Source: Agrobacterium fabrum str. C58
GTDB taxonomy: Bacteria; Pseudomonadota; Alphaproteobacteria; Rhizobiales; Rhizobiaceae
DNA: 64,000 nucleotides
Assembly: GCF_000092025.1 (NCBI RefSeq)
Contig: NC_003062.2
Location: 2,520,001-2,584,000, forward strand
Direction: 5' to 3'
The notes beneath the pieces are model-generated. The model did no database searches. It was not told where the DNA came from and saw nothing but the letters and a program-made list of their open reading frames with translations. A program made the position numbers and the translations under genes. Of this stretch, positions 46,055-54,393 are shown piece after piece. The first letter of the stretch is position 1. The number at the start of each line of letters is the position of its first letter.

Positions 46055-47226
46055 CTTCATCCATTCCGAAATCAGGCGAAGCGCTGCCCCATTACGTCTC
46101 GACGGCACCCTTCGACCCGTCGCTCATCGAACCCAACACCTCTGGAATGGCGGCCTTCAGCAAGGCATCACAGCTGAAGCTGATGTGGTGGCAATTCCGC
46201 CAGCACAAGATCGCTGTGTGGTCCGGCGCGTTTCTGGCGCTGATCTATCTTTCGATCCTGATCAGCGAGTTCCTCGCCCCTTACAATCTTCATACCCGCA
46301 ATATCGAGCATATCTACGCGCCGCCGCAGGCTATCCACCTCTTCGACGACGGAAAATTTGTCGGTCCCTTCGTTTATGGCCGGGAAATGACGCTCGACAT
46401 GGACAATCTGAGGCGCGTCTACCGGGATGTGCCGACGGATATCCAGCCGCTGCGCTTCTTTTGCAAGGGCGATACCTATCGCTTCTGGGGCATGTTTGAG
46501 GGCAGAACCCACTTTGTATGCCCGGCCGAAGGCGGTGAAATGTTCCTGCTCGGCACTGACAGGCTGGGGCGCGATGTGCTGTCGCGGATTATCTACGGCG
46601 CGCGCATCTCGCTGACCATCGGTCTTCTCGGTGTTGCCATGAGCTTCGTTCTCGGCATTGTGATCGGCGGTCTGGCGGGCTATCGCGGCGGCACCTTTGA
46701 CCTGATTGTCCAGCGCATCATCGAGGTGCTGCAATCCATCCCCAGCATTCCTCTCTGGCTGGCGCTGGCGGCCATCATGCCGGTGACCTGGAGTCCGATC
46801 CTCGTCTATCTCGGCATCACCATCATTCTCGGCATGCTGGACTGGACGGGCCTTGCGCGCGCCGTGCGCTCGAAGCTTCTGGCGCTTCGCGAGGAAGACT
46901 ATGTTTTATCTGCGCAATTGATGGGTGCCGGCACACCGCGCATCATCGGCAGACACCTTATCCCCGGCTTCATGTCGCATCTCATCGCTTCGGCCACCCT
47001 GACGATACCCGGCATGATTCTCGGCGAGACCGCCCTGAGCTTCCTCGGCCTGGGTCTCAGGCCACCGATCACAAGTTGGGGAATTCTGCTCACGGAGGCG
47101 CGCAGCGTCAGCGTCATTGCGCTATATCCGTGGCTTCTCATCCCGACGATCCCGGTCGTTCTCGTCATTCTGGCCTTTAATTTCTTCGGCGACGGACTAC
47201 GTGATGCTGCGGACCCCTTCAGATAA
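46051..47226 (+). CDS. Peptide-type ABC importer, permease 2 (DppC/YejE-like)
   Basis: The 391-residue protein has an N-terminal cytoplasmic tail (about 1-50), one helix, an extended periplasmic insert of about 110 residues (NLHTRNIEHIYAPP to EGGEMFLLGTDRLG) and five more helices. GTDRLGRDVLSRIIYGARISL is diagnostic of DppC-type permeases, and the EAA loop is in QLMGAGTPRIIGRHLIPG. The long insert is shared with YejE-like proteins. It pairs with permease 1 and the fused ATPase. Confidence 0.93.
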   Translation: MTSSIPKSGEALPHYVSTAPFDPSLIEPNTSGMAAFSKASQLKLMWWQFRQHKIAVWSGAFLALIYLSILISEFLAPYNLHTRNIEHIYAPPQAIHLFDDGKFVGPFVYGREMTLDMDNLRRVYRDVPTDIQPLRFFCKGDTYRFWGMFEGRTHFVCPAEGGEMFLLGTDRLGRDVLSRIIYGARISLTIGLLGVAMSFVLGIVIGGLAGYRGGTFDLIVQRIIEVLQSIPSIPLWLALAAIMPVTWSPILVYLGITIILGMLDWTGLARAVRSKLLALREEDYVLSAQLMGAGTPRIIGRHLIPGFMSHLIASATLTIPGMILGETALSFLGLGLRPPITSWGILLTEARSVSVIALYPWLLIPTIPVVLVILAFNFFGDGLRDAADPFR

Positions 47227-47298
47227 AATGGAATACACCTTGATCTATTGCCCTTCAGCCATCGCCTTTTTTGTGGAAGGCAAAAAGAGGTGTGGCCC

Positions 47299-48507
47299 AT
47301 GAGCCCTCGTTTGAACGACGCGCGCATTCTCATGTACAGCCATGATTCCTTCGGGCTCGGCCATCTGCGACGGTGTCGCACCATCGCGCATGCGCTGGTG
47401 GAGGATTATCGTGGCCTCAACGTCCTCATCATATCGGGCGCGACCATTGCCGGTGCATTCGATTATCGCGCCCGCGTCGATTTCGTGAAAATCCCGAGCG
47501 TCATCAAGCTGCGCAACGGCGAATACACCTCGATGGACAGGCATATCGATCTCCAGGAAACGCTGAAGATGCGCCGATCCATCATTTATCACACCGCCGA
47601 GAGCTTCCAGCCTGACATCTTCATCGTCGACAAGGAGCCCATGGGCCTGCGCGGCGAGGTGGAGGAAACGCTTGCCTATCTCAAGGGACAGGGCACCAAG
47701 CTCGTCATTGGCCTGCGCGACGTCATGGATGCCCCGCAACTGCTCGAGGCCGAGTGGAAGCGCAACAACGTCATGACCAAGATCGGCCAGTTCTATGACC
47801 ATGTCTGGGTCTACGGCCCGCCGGATTTCCACGACCCGCTGACAGGGCTCGACGTTCCGCAGACCGTGCGCGACAAGATGGATTTCGTCGGTTTCCTGCA
47901 ACGATCCAAAACCCAGGCCGAAACCGTGGCACACCGGCCGGAAGGCGATTATCTTCTCATCACCACCGGCGGCGGCGGCGATGGCAGTGAACTGATAGAT
48001 GACGTCATCAACGCCTATCACCATGACCCGGAACTGACGCATAAAGCGCTTGTCGTGCTCGGCCCCTATATGCCCGCGGATCAGCGCCAGCGCTTCATGA
48101 GCAGCGTTGCCGATATCCCGCATATCGAGATCATCGAATTCGACAACCGCATGGAAGACCTCGTCGCCGGGGCCCAGGCCGTTGTCTCGATGGGCGGCTA
48201 CAACACCGTCTGCGAAATATTGTCCTTCGACAAACCCGCTCTCGTCGTGCCCCGCACGGTGCCGCGGGAAGAGCAGCTCATCCGCGCCACCCGCGCATCG
48301 GAGCTTGGCCTTTTCGACATGCTTTTGCCGGAAGACGCAGAGAACCCCGCAAAAATGGCAGAGGCTCTCAAAGCCCTGCCCAACCGCGCGCCTCCTTCCG
48401 TCAACTCCCAGAATCTGAAGCTCGACGGTCTGGAAAACATATCGCGTCGGATTGCGGAATGGCTGCCGCACGAGAGCGAGAAGGCACCGATTACGCTCAC
48501 CGCGTGA
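47299..48507 (+). CDS. MurG-like (GT28-type) glycosyltransferase
   Basis: The 402-residue GT-B protein starts ILMYSHDSFGLGHLRRCRTIAHAL, the glycine- and histidine-rich acceptor loop of MurG-like enzymes. The donor site region has DYLLITTGGGGDGSELID and later the VSMGGYNTVCEILSFDKPALVVPR block with PREEQLIRA, typical of GT28. The ATG at 47299 follows AGAGGTG; an upstream ATG at 47248 is less likely. It heads a run of three glycosyltransferases, 72 bases after the transporter permease. The acceptor is unknown. Confidence 0.85.
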   Translation: MSPRLNDARILMYSHDSFGLGHLRRCRTIAHALVEDYRGLNVLIISGATIAGAFDYRARVDFVKIPSVIKLRNGEYTSMDRHIDLQETLKMRRSIIYHTAESFQPDIFIVDKEPMGLRGEVEETLAYLKGQGTKLVIGLRDVMDAPQLLEAEWKRNNVMTKIGQFYDHVWVYGPPDFHDPLTGLDVPQTVRDKMDFVGFLQRSKTQAETVAHRPEGDYLLITTGGGGDGSELIDDVINAYHHDPELTHKALVVLGPYMPADQRQRFMSSVADIPHIEIIEFDNRMEDLVAGAQAVVSMGGYNTVCEILSFDKPALVVPRTVPREEQLIRATRASELGLFDMLLPEDAENPAKMAEALKALPNRAPPSVNSQNLKLDGLENISRRIAEWLPHESEKAPITLTA

Positions 48508-48550
48508 TCGGCTTCCCAACCAACACTGCTTCAAAAGAGACACGCGCAAC

Positions 48551-49798
48551 GTGACCGATACAAAAAAAATCGTGGTTCTCCTCAAGGGCTATCCGCGCCT
48601 GTCCGAGACTTTCATCGCCCAGGAGCTTCTGGGGCTCGAAAAGGCCGGGCTGGAACTCGAACTCATGTCCATGCGCCGTCCGACGGACAAGAAGCGCCAC
48701 CCCGTTCACGATGAAATCCGCGCGCCCGTCACATATCTGCCGGAATATCTGCATGAGGAGCCCCTGCGGGTTCTGAAGGCGCTATGGGCCTGCCGTAAAA
48801 AGCCGGGCTTTACCAAGGCACTTCGCCGGTTTTTCAGCGACCTGCCGCATGATCTCAGCCGCAACCGCTTTCGCCGTTTCGGGCAGGCCGCGGTACTGGC
48901 TCATGAATGGCCTGTGGATGCCGAATGGCTGCATGTTCACTTCATCCACACGCCCGCCTCCGTCGCCGCCTATACCCATCTCATAACAGGCACGCCCTGG
49001 ACGATTTCCGCCCATGCCAAGGACATCTGGACCTCAAGCGACCGTGACCTCGCAGCCAAGCTGCAAAGCGCCCGCTGGGCCGTGACCTGCACTGCCGGCG
49101 GTTTCCAGCACCTGCAGAAGCTCTCCGGCGCAAAGCAGAATGTGCATCTCAGCTATCACGGGCTCGATCTCACCCGTTTTCCACATTTCGATGGACCTCG
49201 CCCCGAAAGGGATGGGTCAACCGCTGATGATCCGGTCAGGATTTTAAGCGTCGGTCGTGCGGTCAAGAAAAAAGGCATCGATATTCTGTTGCGGGCGCTC
49301 GCCTCGCTTCCCCAGACAATCCATTGGCGCTTCACCCATATCGGCGGTGGCGATGAACTCTCCGCGCTGAAAAAACTGGCCGGTGAACTCGGCATTGCCG
49401 ACAGGATCGTCTGGACCGGCGCCATGGACCAGAAGCAGGTGCTGGAAAATTACCGCGAGGCGGACCTCTTCGCGCTTGCCTGCCGCATTACCAGCGATGG
49501 CGACCGCGACGGCCTTCCCAATGTGCTGGTGGAGGCCGCGAGCCAGGCGCTGACCTGCATTTCCACCAATATATCGGGCATCCCGGAATTCTTCGTGAAT
49601 GGCGAAAACGGCCTGCTGACGGAACCGGAAAATCCGGTAGCCTTCGCAGAAGCGCTGCGCACCGCCATCACCGATCCGCAATTGCGTCAGCGTCTGGGCG
49701 CTGCCGCCGAAAACCGTGTACGAACGGCGTTCGACCATCGCACTAGCATTGCCGAGTTAAAGGCTCTGTTCGAGACCGAGTGGGAAAAGACACCATGA
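48551..49798 (+). CDS. Glycosyltransferase family 4 (exopolysaccharide-type)
   Basis: The 415-residue GT-B protein begins TDTKKIVVLLKGYPRLSETFIAQELLGLEKAG, the classic opening of AmsK/colanic-type transferases. The donor-binding half has ILSVGRAVKKKGIDILLRAL and DGDRDGLPNVLVEAASQALTCISTNISGIPEF. The most plausible start is GTG at 48551; the frame is open further upstream without a good start. Its stop overlaps the next transferase as ATGA. It would add a sugar to a lipid-linked glycan. Confidence 0.88.
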   Translation: MTDTKKIVVLLKGYPRLSETFIAQELLGLEKAGLELELMSMRRPTDKKRHPVHDEIRAPVTYLPEYLHEEPLRVLKALWACRKKPGFTKALRRFFSDLPHDLSRNRFRRFGQAAVLAHEWPVDAEWLHVHFIHTPASVAAYTHLITGTPWTISAHAKDIWTSSDRDLAAKLQSARWAVTCTAGGFQHLQKLSGAKQNVHLSYHGLDLTRFPHFDGPRPERDGSTADDPVRILSVGRAVKKKGIDILLRALASLPQTIHWRFTHIGGGDELSALKKLAGELGIADRIVWTGAMDQKQVLENYREADLFALACRITSDGDRDGLPNVLVEAASQALTCISTNISGIPEFFVNGENGLLTEPENPVAFAEALRTAITDPQLRQRLGAAAENRVRTAFDHRTSIAELKALFETEWEKTP

Positions 49799-50946
49799 CC
49801 GAGATGGAAAAGCGTCCTTCCGTTTTCTTTTACGTGCAGCATCTCCTCGGCATCGGCCACATCGCCCGCGCCAGCCGCGTTGCCAATGCGCTGCAGGCGG
49901 ATGGTTTCGATGTCGTTCTGGTCACCGGCGGCACCCCGGTTCCGGGTTTTCCGGGTGAGGGCATCCGCCATGTCGAACTACCACCGATCGCCGTCAGCGA
50001 TAGCAGCTTTTCCGGTCTGGTCGACAGTTCCGGCAAGCCTGTGGACGAGGCCTTCAAGAACCTCAGGACCGACATGCTGATCGGCGCCTATCACGGCGCA
50101 AAGCCCGATATCGTCATCATCGAGGCTTTCCCTTTCGGCCGCAGGCAGGTGCGCTTCGAATTGCTGCCACTGCTGGACGAGATCGAGGACAGCGAACCAC
50201 GCCCGCTCGTCATGACATCGCTGCGCGATATTCTGCAGGAAAAGACCAAGCCGGGCCGGGACGAAGAGACCGTATCCCTGGTGAAGAAACATTTCGACGC
50301 GGTGCTCGTGCACGGCGATCCCGATTTCGCCCGGTTGGAAGATACTTTTCCCCTCGCCGGCGAGATCAGCCAGCGCATTGTCTATACCGGGCTCGTCGCC
50401 CCGCTGCCACCGCCGGAGCCGGCGGAAAAATTCGATATTGTCGTTTCCGCAGGCGGCGGTGCCGTCGGTGCAGCCCTCATCCGGGCAGCCCTTGAAGCGG
50501 CCCCGCTGCTCGCTGGCATCAAAAGCTGGTGCCTTGTCACCGGTCCCAACATGCCGCAGGCGGATTTCGATGCGATCTCCGCCGAAGCGCCGGACAATGT
50601 CTCCGTCTTCCGCTTCCGCAAGGATTTCGCCAGCCTGCTTGCCGGTGCACGGCTTTCGGTCTCACAGGCGGGTTACAATACGGTGTGCGATATTCTCCAG
50701 GCGAAATGCCGCTCGCTCCTGATCCCATTCGCGGCCGGTGGCGAAACGGAGCAAAGCGCCCGCGCGGAACGACTGGCGCGACTAGGGCTCGCACAGGTGC
50801 TTGAGGAAAAACACATCTCCGCGCAATCCATGGCCGATGCCATCAAGGCGGCATTGGCGCTGCCGGAACCGGACAAGATCCACCTCGATCTCGATGGGGC
50901 GGCCGGCACTGCTAGAGCGTTGCACCGCCTTTATGATGAGCGCTGA
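49795..50946 (+). CDS. Second MurG-like (GT28-type) glycosyltransferase
   Basis: The 383-residue GT-B protein opens with VFFYVQHLLGIGHIARASRVANALQ, parallel to the MurG-like protein two genes upstream. It has DIVVSAGGGAVGAALIRAAL and LSVSQAGYNTVCDILQAKCRSLLIPF with GGETEQSARAERL at the donor site. The two proteins look like paralogues flanking a GT4 gene. The ATG at 49795 overlaps the GT4 stop; its own end overlaps convergent cutC by 35 bases. Substrates are unknown. Confidence 0.85.
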   Translation: MTEMEKRPSVFFYVQHLLGIGHIARASRVANALQADGFDVVLVTGGTPVPGFPGEGIRHVELPPIAVSDSSFSGLVDSSGKPVDEAFKNLRTDMLIGAYHGAKPDIVIIEAFPFGRRQVRFELLPLLDEIEDSEPRPLVMTSLRDILQEKTKPGRDEETVSLVKKHFDAVLVHGDPDFARLEDTFPLAGEISQRIVYTGLVAPLPPPEPAEKFDIVVSAGGGAVGAALIRAALEAAPLLAGIKSWCLVTGPNMPQADFDAISAEAPDNVSVFRFRKDFASLLAGARLSVSQAGYNTVCDILQAKCRSLLIPFAAGGETEQSARAERLARLGLAQVLEEKHISAQSMADAIKAALALPEPDKIHLDLDGAAGTARALHRLYDER

Positions 50947-51652
50947 GGATCGTCTTTAGTTCGCGCACGGCGGCCTCATCCGTCGCCTTGCGCCCAGCGC
51001 CGGTGAAACCGAGCTTAGCCACCCTGCTTTCCGGATCATAAAGCGGAACTGCGGAACAGGAGGCATGGATTTCCGTAATCGGAAAGCTATCCAGCAAAGC
51101 CTGAACGCTTTGCGGACGCACACCCGCTCCGGGCATGATGACGATCCGGCCTTTGGCAAGCTCCGATAGGCGCGCCAGCGTCTTTACGCCCTCTAGCGCC
51201 GAACGCGCGCCGCCGGAGGTCAGGATGCGTGGAAAGCCAAGCGAAATGGCAGCCTCCAGGGCCTCTTCCATATCCGGCGCGACATCAAACGCCCGGTGCA
51301 GCGTCGCATCCATTCCGTCGGCGTGACGGCGCAAGTCTTCAAGCAAAGCCATATCAAGCGAGCCATCGCCACGCGATGCGCCGAGTACAACGCCGGAAAG
51401 CCCCGCCGCGCGCGCCGCATCGATATCGCGTTTCATCACATCGGCCTCGTCGTGCGTGAACACGAAATCCCCGGCGCGCGGCCTGATCATGACACTCACC
51501 GGCAATCCATAGGTCGCAGCCCGCTGCATGAACCCCGCCGATGGCGTCACGCCGCCGCCGGACAGCGCCGCACAAAGCTCGATCCGGTCGGCCCCGCCCC
51601 TGACAGCCGCTTCCAGACCGGCCACATCGTCCACGCAAATTTCGAGAATCAT
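50912..51652 (-). CDS. cutC: CutC family TIM-barrel protein
   Basis: The 246-residue protein matches CutC: MILEICVDDVAGLEAAVRGGADRIELCAALSGGGVTPS is the hallmark opening, and LTSGGARSALEGVKTL and IMPGAGVRPQSVQALL are conserved barrel segments. CutC was named for copper tolerance in E. coli, but its enzymatic role is uncertain and it often sits among sugar genes, as here. The start at 51652 follows AAGAGGTACC on the minus strand; an ATG at 51667 is the alternative. It lies downstream of the MFS gene and may be the last gene of that catabolic run. Confidence 0.9.
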   Translation of the reverse strand: MILEICVDDVAGLEAAVRGGADRIELCAALSGGGVTPSAGFMQRAATYGLPVSVMIRPRAGDFVFTHDEADVMKRDIDAARAAGLSGVVLGASRGDGSLDMALLEDLRRHADGMDATLHRAFDVAPDMEEALEAAISLGFPRILTSGGARSALEGVKTLARLSELAKGRIVIMPGAGVRPQSVQALLDSFPITEIHASCSAVPLYDPESRVAKLGFTGAGRKATDEAAVRELKTILSAHHKGGATL

Positions 51653-51678
51653 TGGTACCTCTTTCATCAGGGTGGCCG

Positions 51679-52884
51679 TTACCTGCGGCGGCCGGTCCCA
51701 TCAAGCGTGTAGAGCATGTAAACACCGCCCAGACCGACGATCGCACCCAGTATCGACGTTCCCGAATAGCTGGAGACCAAGGTTCCGACGGCAAAAATCA
51801 GCGCCCCGAGACCAGCGCCGAGGAAGATATTGACCGCGATCAGCGAGCTTCCGAGCCCCGGGCGATCGGCGATCAATTCCTGCAGGTAGGTGATGGGAAT
51901 GCTGATGATGGCGGCGGCACCGAGCGCGCTGATGACGGTCTGTGCGTAGATGTGCCACGGCGCGGAAGCGAGCCCCTGCAGGATGAGATAGATGGCGTAA
52001 AGCACCGCACCCGCCGCCAGCGTCAGCGTCTGCGGCACCTTCTTTTCGATCCAGCCCCAGAGGAGAATGAAGACAATTTCCAGCGCGGCGACGATACCCG
52101 CGACGATACCGATATCCGCAACCGTACCCTTTGCCTGTCCGGTGATGATGAGCGAGCGGATGGAATCATTCAGATGCAGCATGGAGCAGATCAGGGCGAT
52201 GGCGATGATCCGCAAAAGCACCCGCCGCGATCCGATTTCCGCAAGCGAAGCCATGAGGCCGAAGCGCGCTTCGTTATTGACGACCGCCGGCGTGGCCGCG
52301 CGTGGCAGACAGAAAGCAACCAGCAGGAAACAGATGAGCGCGCAGACACCCGAAAACAGGAACGCCAGAAGCATATTGCCGGAATTCACCAGAAAAATGC
52401 CAACAATGCCGGGCACCAGTACCCAGGACAGCGAGATGGTGGCCCTCATGATCGAATTCACGGCGATCATGTCGCCCGTCGAAAGATTGCGGGCATCGGC
52501 GCGCACATGCGCGAAGATCAGCGAGTTCATCGCCCCGAAAATCGGCAGCAGAATAAGCTTGGCACTGACGAAAGCCGTGGCGTTGCCGACCAGATAAACC
52601 AGCATATAACCGCTGACGCCGAAGAGCGCGATGAGCAGCATGGGCTTGCGGTATTCGCCCAGCCTGTCGGCGACGATGCCCATCAGCACGCTGGCGCTGA
52701 CATTGATGACGGCGGCAAACAGCATCAGCAACGAATAGACGCTGTTGCTCAGCCCGATTTCACGAATACCGATGACCGCCTGATAGGGCGCGGTCGCCGC
52801 ATTCGAAAAGCCGAAAAACAGGATGGCGAGCGCCCCGATGCGGATCGACGGATTGTTGATGACGATGGAAAGAGCCGACGGCAT
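51679..52884 (-). CDS. MFS transporter, sugar efflux (SetA-like) subgroup
   Basis: The 401-residue protein has about twelve membrane helices and the MFS loop signature after helix 2, GIVADRLGEYRKPMLL. Segments ILFFGFSNAATAPYQAVIGI and QELIADRPGLGSSLIAVN recall the SetA/SotB sugar-exporter group. It could release excess sugar or take up a mono- or disaccharide freed by the hexosaminidase encoded two genes upstream. It is co-directional with the M81 and GH20 genes, and two tandem hairpins precede it. Confidence 0.82.
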   Translation of the reverse strand: MPSALSIVINNPSIRIGALAILFFGFSNAATAPYQAVIGIREIGLSNSVYSLLMLFAAVINVSASVLMGIVADRLGEYRKPMLLIALFGVSGYMLVYLVGNATAFVSAKLILLPIFGAMNSLIFAHVRADARNLSTGDMIAVNSIMRATISLSWVLVPGIVGIFLVNSGNMLLAFLFSGVCALICFLLVAFCLPRAATPAVVNNEARFGLMASLAEIGSRRVLLRIIAIALICSMLHLNDSIRSLIITGQAKGTVADIGIVAGIVAALEIVFILLWGWIEKKVPQTLTLAAGAVLYAIYLILQGLASAPWHIYAQTVISALGAAAIISIPITYLQELIADRPGLGSSLIAVNIFLGAGLGALIFAVGTLVSSYSGTSILGAIVGLGGVYMLYTLDGTGRRR

Positions 52885-52901
52885 GGATATTCGCCTGAGA
52901 T

Positions 52902-52963
52902 GATCCGGCCCCGCCGGATCGCTGGGGTAAAAGCTACCGGCCCGCTGTCATTGCCAGCGGGCC
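52902..52963 (-). other. Two tandem perfect hairpins between the M81 gene and the MFS gene
   Basis: GATCCGGC (52902-52909) pairs with GCCGGATC (52913-52920) over a 3-base loop. GGCCCGCTG (52939-52947) pairs with CAGCGGGCC (52955-52963) over 7 bases and covers the M81 stop codon. No T-run follows either on the minus strand, so they look like mRNA stability or processing signals rather than simple terminators. The first lies 18 bases before the MFS start codon. Confidence 0.5.
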
Positions 52964-54381
52964 GAAATGATGGGTTCGGGTGTATAGTCGAAATCCGGCT
53001 TCCAAGGGTAAAAATCGCCGGACCGGCGGTGATTGGGAAGGTTTTCGATATCCTGATTGATAACCCCTTCCGTCAATGCCATGAGGTTGGGGTTGGCGAT
53101 GGGCGCGAGCTCCGGCGAAAGATAACCTGACTTGACGACCAGCAGCCTGACCTCTTTTGGATCGAAGCCCAGACGGGTGAAATCCGAAATCATGTGATAG
53201 GGCCGGCGTCGCGCCGCCAGAATGACCGTGATATCACCGATCTTGACCACCGCTTGCCGTTGATCGGCAGCACCGGGATCGTCCAGTTTCAGAACCTGGG
53301 CTTCGACGGTGACAGACGGGCTTTGCGGATCGAGACTGCCGCCTATCTTCAGGGAAAGGCATGCGCCCTCGCCTGCCGCAAAGCAGGCCTCGACAGCAGG
53401 CCGATCGGTGATGCCGCCCAGAAGAGCGCCCTGCCAGTTACGCTCAATCAGCGCCGAAAGAACATCGGCGCGGTCACCCACCCCTCCGCCGGTCGGGTTG
53501 TCTCCAGAGTCGGCGAGAATGATCGGCCGGCTGGTCGTTTTCTCCGCAATATCCATGATGGCGTCGAGCGGCTCCGTCACAGGCCCGAAACGAAAATCCT
53601 GCCGGGCGCTCCAGTAGGATTGCGCGATCTCGTTGGCAACCGCTTTCGCGGCGGCTTTGTCGGTTCCCGTCACCACCGCACAAGCGGTTGCCCGAGGTTC
53701 ATCGGCCCAGACGTAACCGATCATGAAATTTGCATCCCATATGCCGGGCCGCGCATCGTGATCCGGCAGAATAGCATAGAGGCTTTTGGCAGGCTCGTCT
53801 TCCGTGGAGGTCTTTTCACCCGGCAGCAGAACGGGAATTTTCGCCCAGGCCACGCCGGGCTTTTCTCCCGTTTTTAAGGCCTTCAGCAACATCGTCCAAG
53901 CCCGCACCATCGTCTCGCGCACATCGATATGCGGCGCAGTTCGGTAGCCGGCAAATATATCCAACTGGTCGATGATGGTCTGGCTGACATTACCGTGCAG
54001 GTCGTAGCTCGCAGAGACCACGACATCCGGCCCGACCACGGAACGGGCACTGGAAATCCAGTCGCCTTCCGCATCGTCCATGCCTTCGACATTCATCGCA
54101 CCATGCATGGCGAGATAAAGCCCGTCCAGCGGCAACGAGGCCTTCAGGCGTTCGAGGAACTCCTGCTTGAATGCGTCATAGGCCCCGCGCGAGACCGGGC
54201 CACCCGGCACAGCACGGGCGTGCAGAAGCGGCAATACCTCCGCTCCGCCTTCCCCGAGGAAATTGAAATATTCGGCCTCCAGAAGCACCGCGCCCCGAAA
54301 CACGCGAAAATCCTCCTGCCCCATCAGAACAGGGGAATAGGTGCTGCATTCGGTATGGATTCCACCAACGGCAATACGCAT
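52948..54381 (-). CDS. M81 family metallopeptidase (MlrC-like)
   Basis: The 477-residue protein begins MRIAVGGIHTECSTYSPV, the motif of MlrC, the enzyme that finishes microcystin breakdown in Sphingomonas. Conserved blocks YLAMHGAMNVEGMDDAEGD, SYDLHGNVS, YRTAPHIDVRET and LADSGDNPTGGGVGDRADVL contain the Asp and His residues expected to bind metal. Relatives are widespread in rhizobia, often beside sugar or peptide transporters, with unknown substrates. Here it follows GH20 by 12 bases and shares its transcript. It probably hydrolyses an amide or peptide bond of a compound handled by the hexosaminidase. Confidence 0.88.
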   Translation of the reverse strand: MRIAVGGIHTECSTYSPVLMGQEDFRVFRGAVLLEAEYFNFLGEGGAEVLPLLHARAVPGGPVSRGAYDAFKQEFLERLKASLPLDGLYLAMHGAMNVEGMDDAEGDWISSARSVVGPDVVVSASYDLHGNVSQTIIDQLDIFAGYRTAPHIDVRETMVRAWTMLLKALKTGEKPGVAWAKIPVLLPGEKTSTEDEPAKSLYAILPDHDARPGIWDANFMIGYVWADEPRATACAVVTGTDKAAAKAVANEIAQSYWSARQDFRFGPVTEPLDAIMDIAEKTTSRPIILADSGDNPTGGGVGDRADVLSALIERNWQGALLGGITDRPAVEACFAAGEGACLSLKIGGSLDPQSPSVTVEAQVLKLDDPGAADQRQAVVKIGDITVILAARRRPYHMISDFTRLGFDPKEVRLLVVKSGYLSPELAPIANPNLMALTEGVINQDIENLPNHRRSGDFYPWKPDFDYTPEPIISARWQ

Positions 54382-54393
54382 CTCGCCTTCCCC

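Noticed and set aside
51652..53130. A 492-codon plus-strand frame opposite the MFS gene
   Set aside because: It is rich in Asp, Arg and Gln and is antisense to twelve predicted membrane helices, the typical result of reading a membrane gene backwards.
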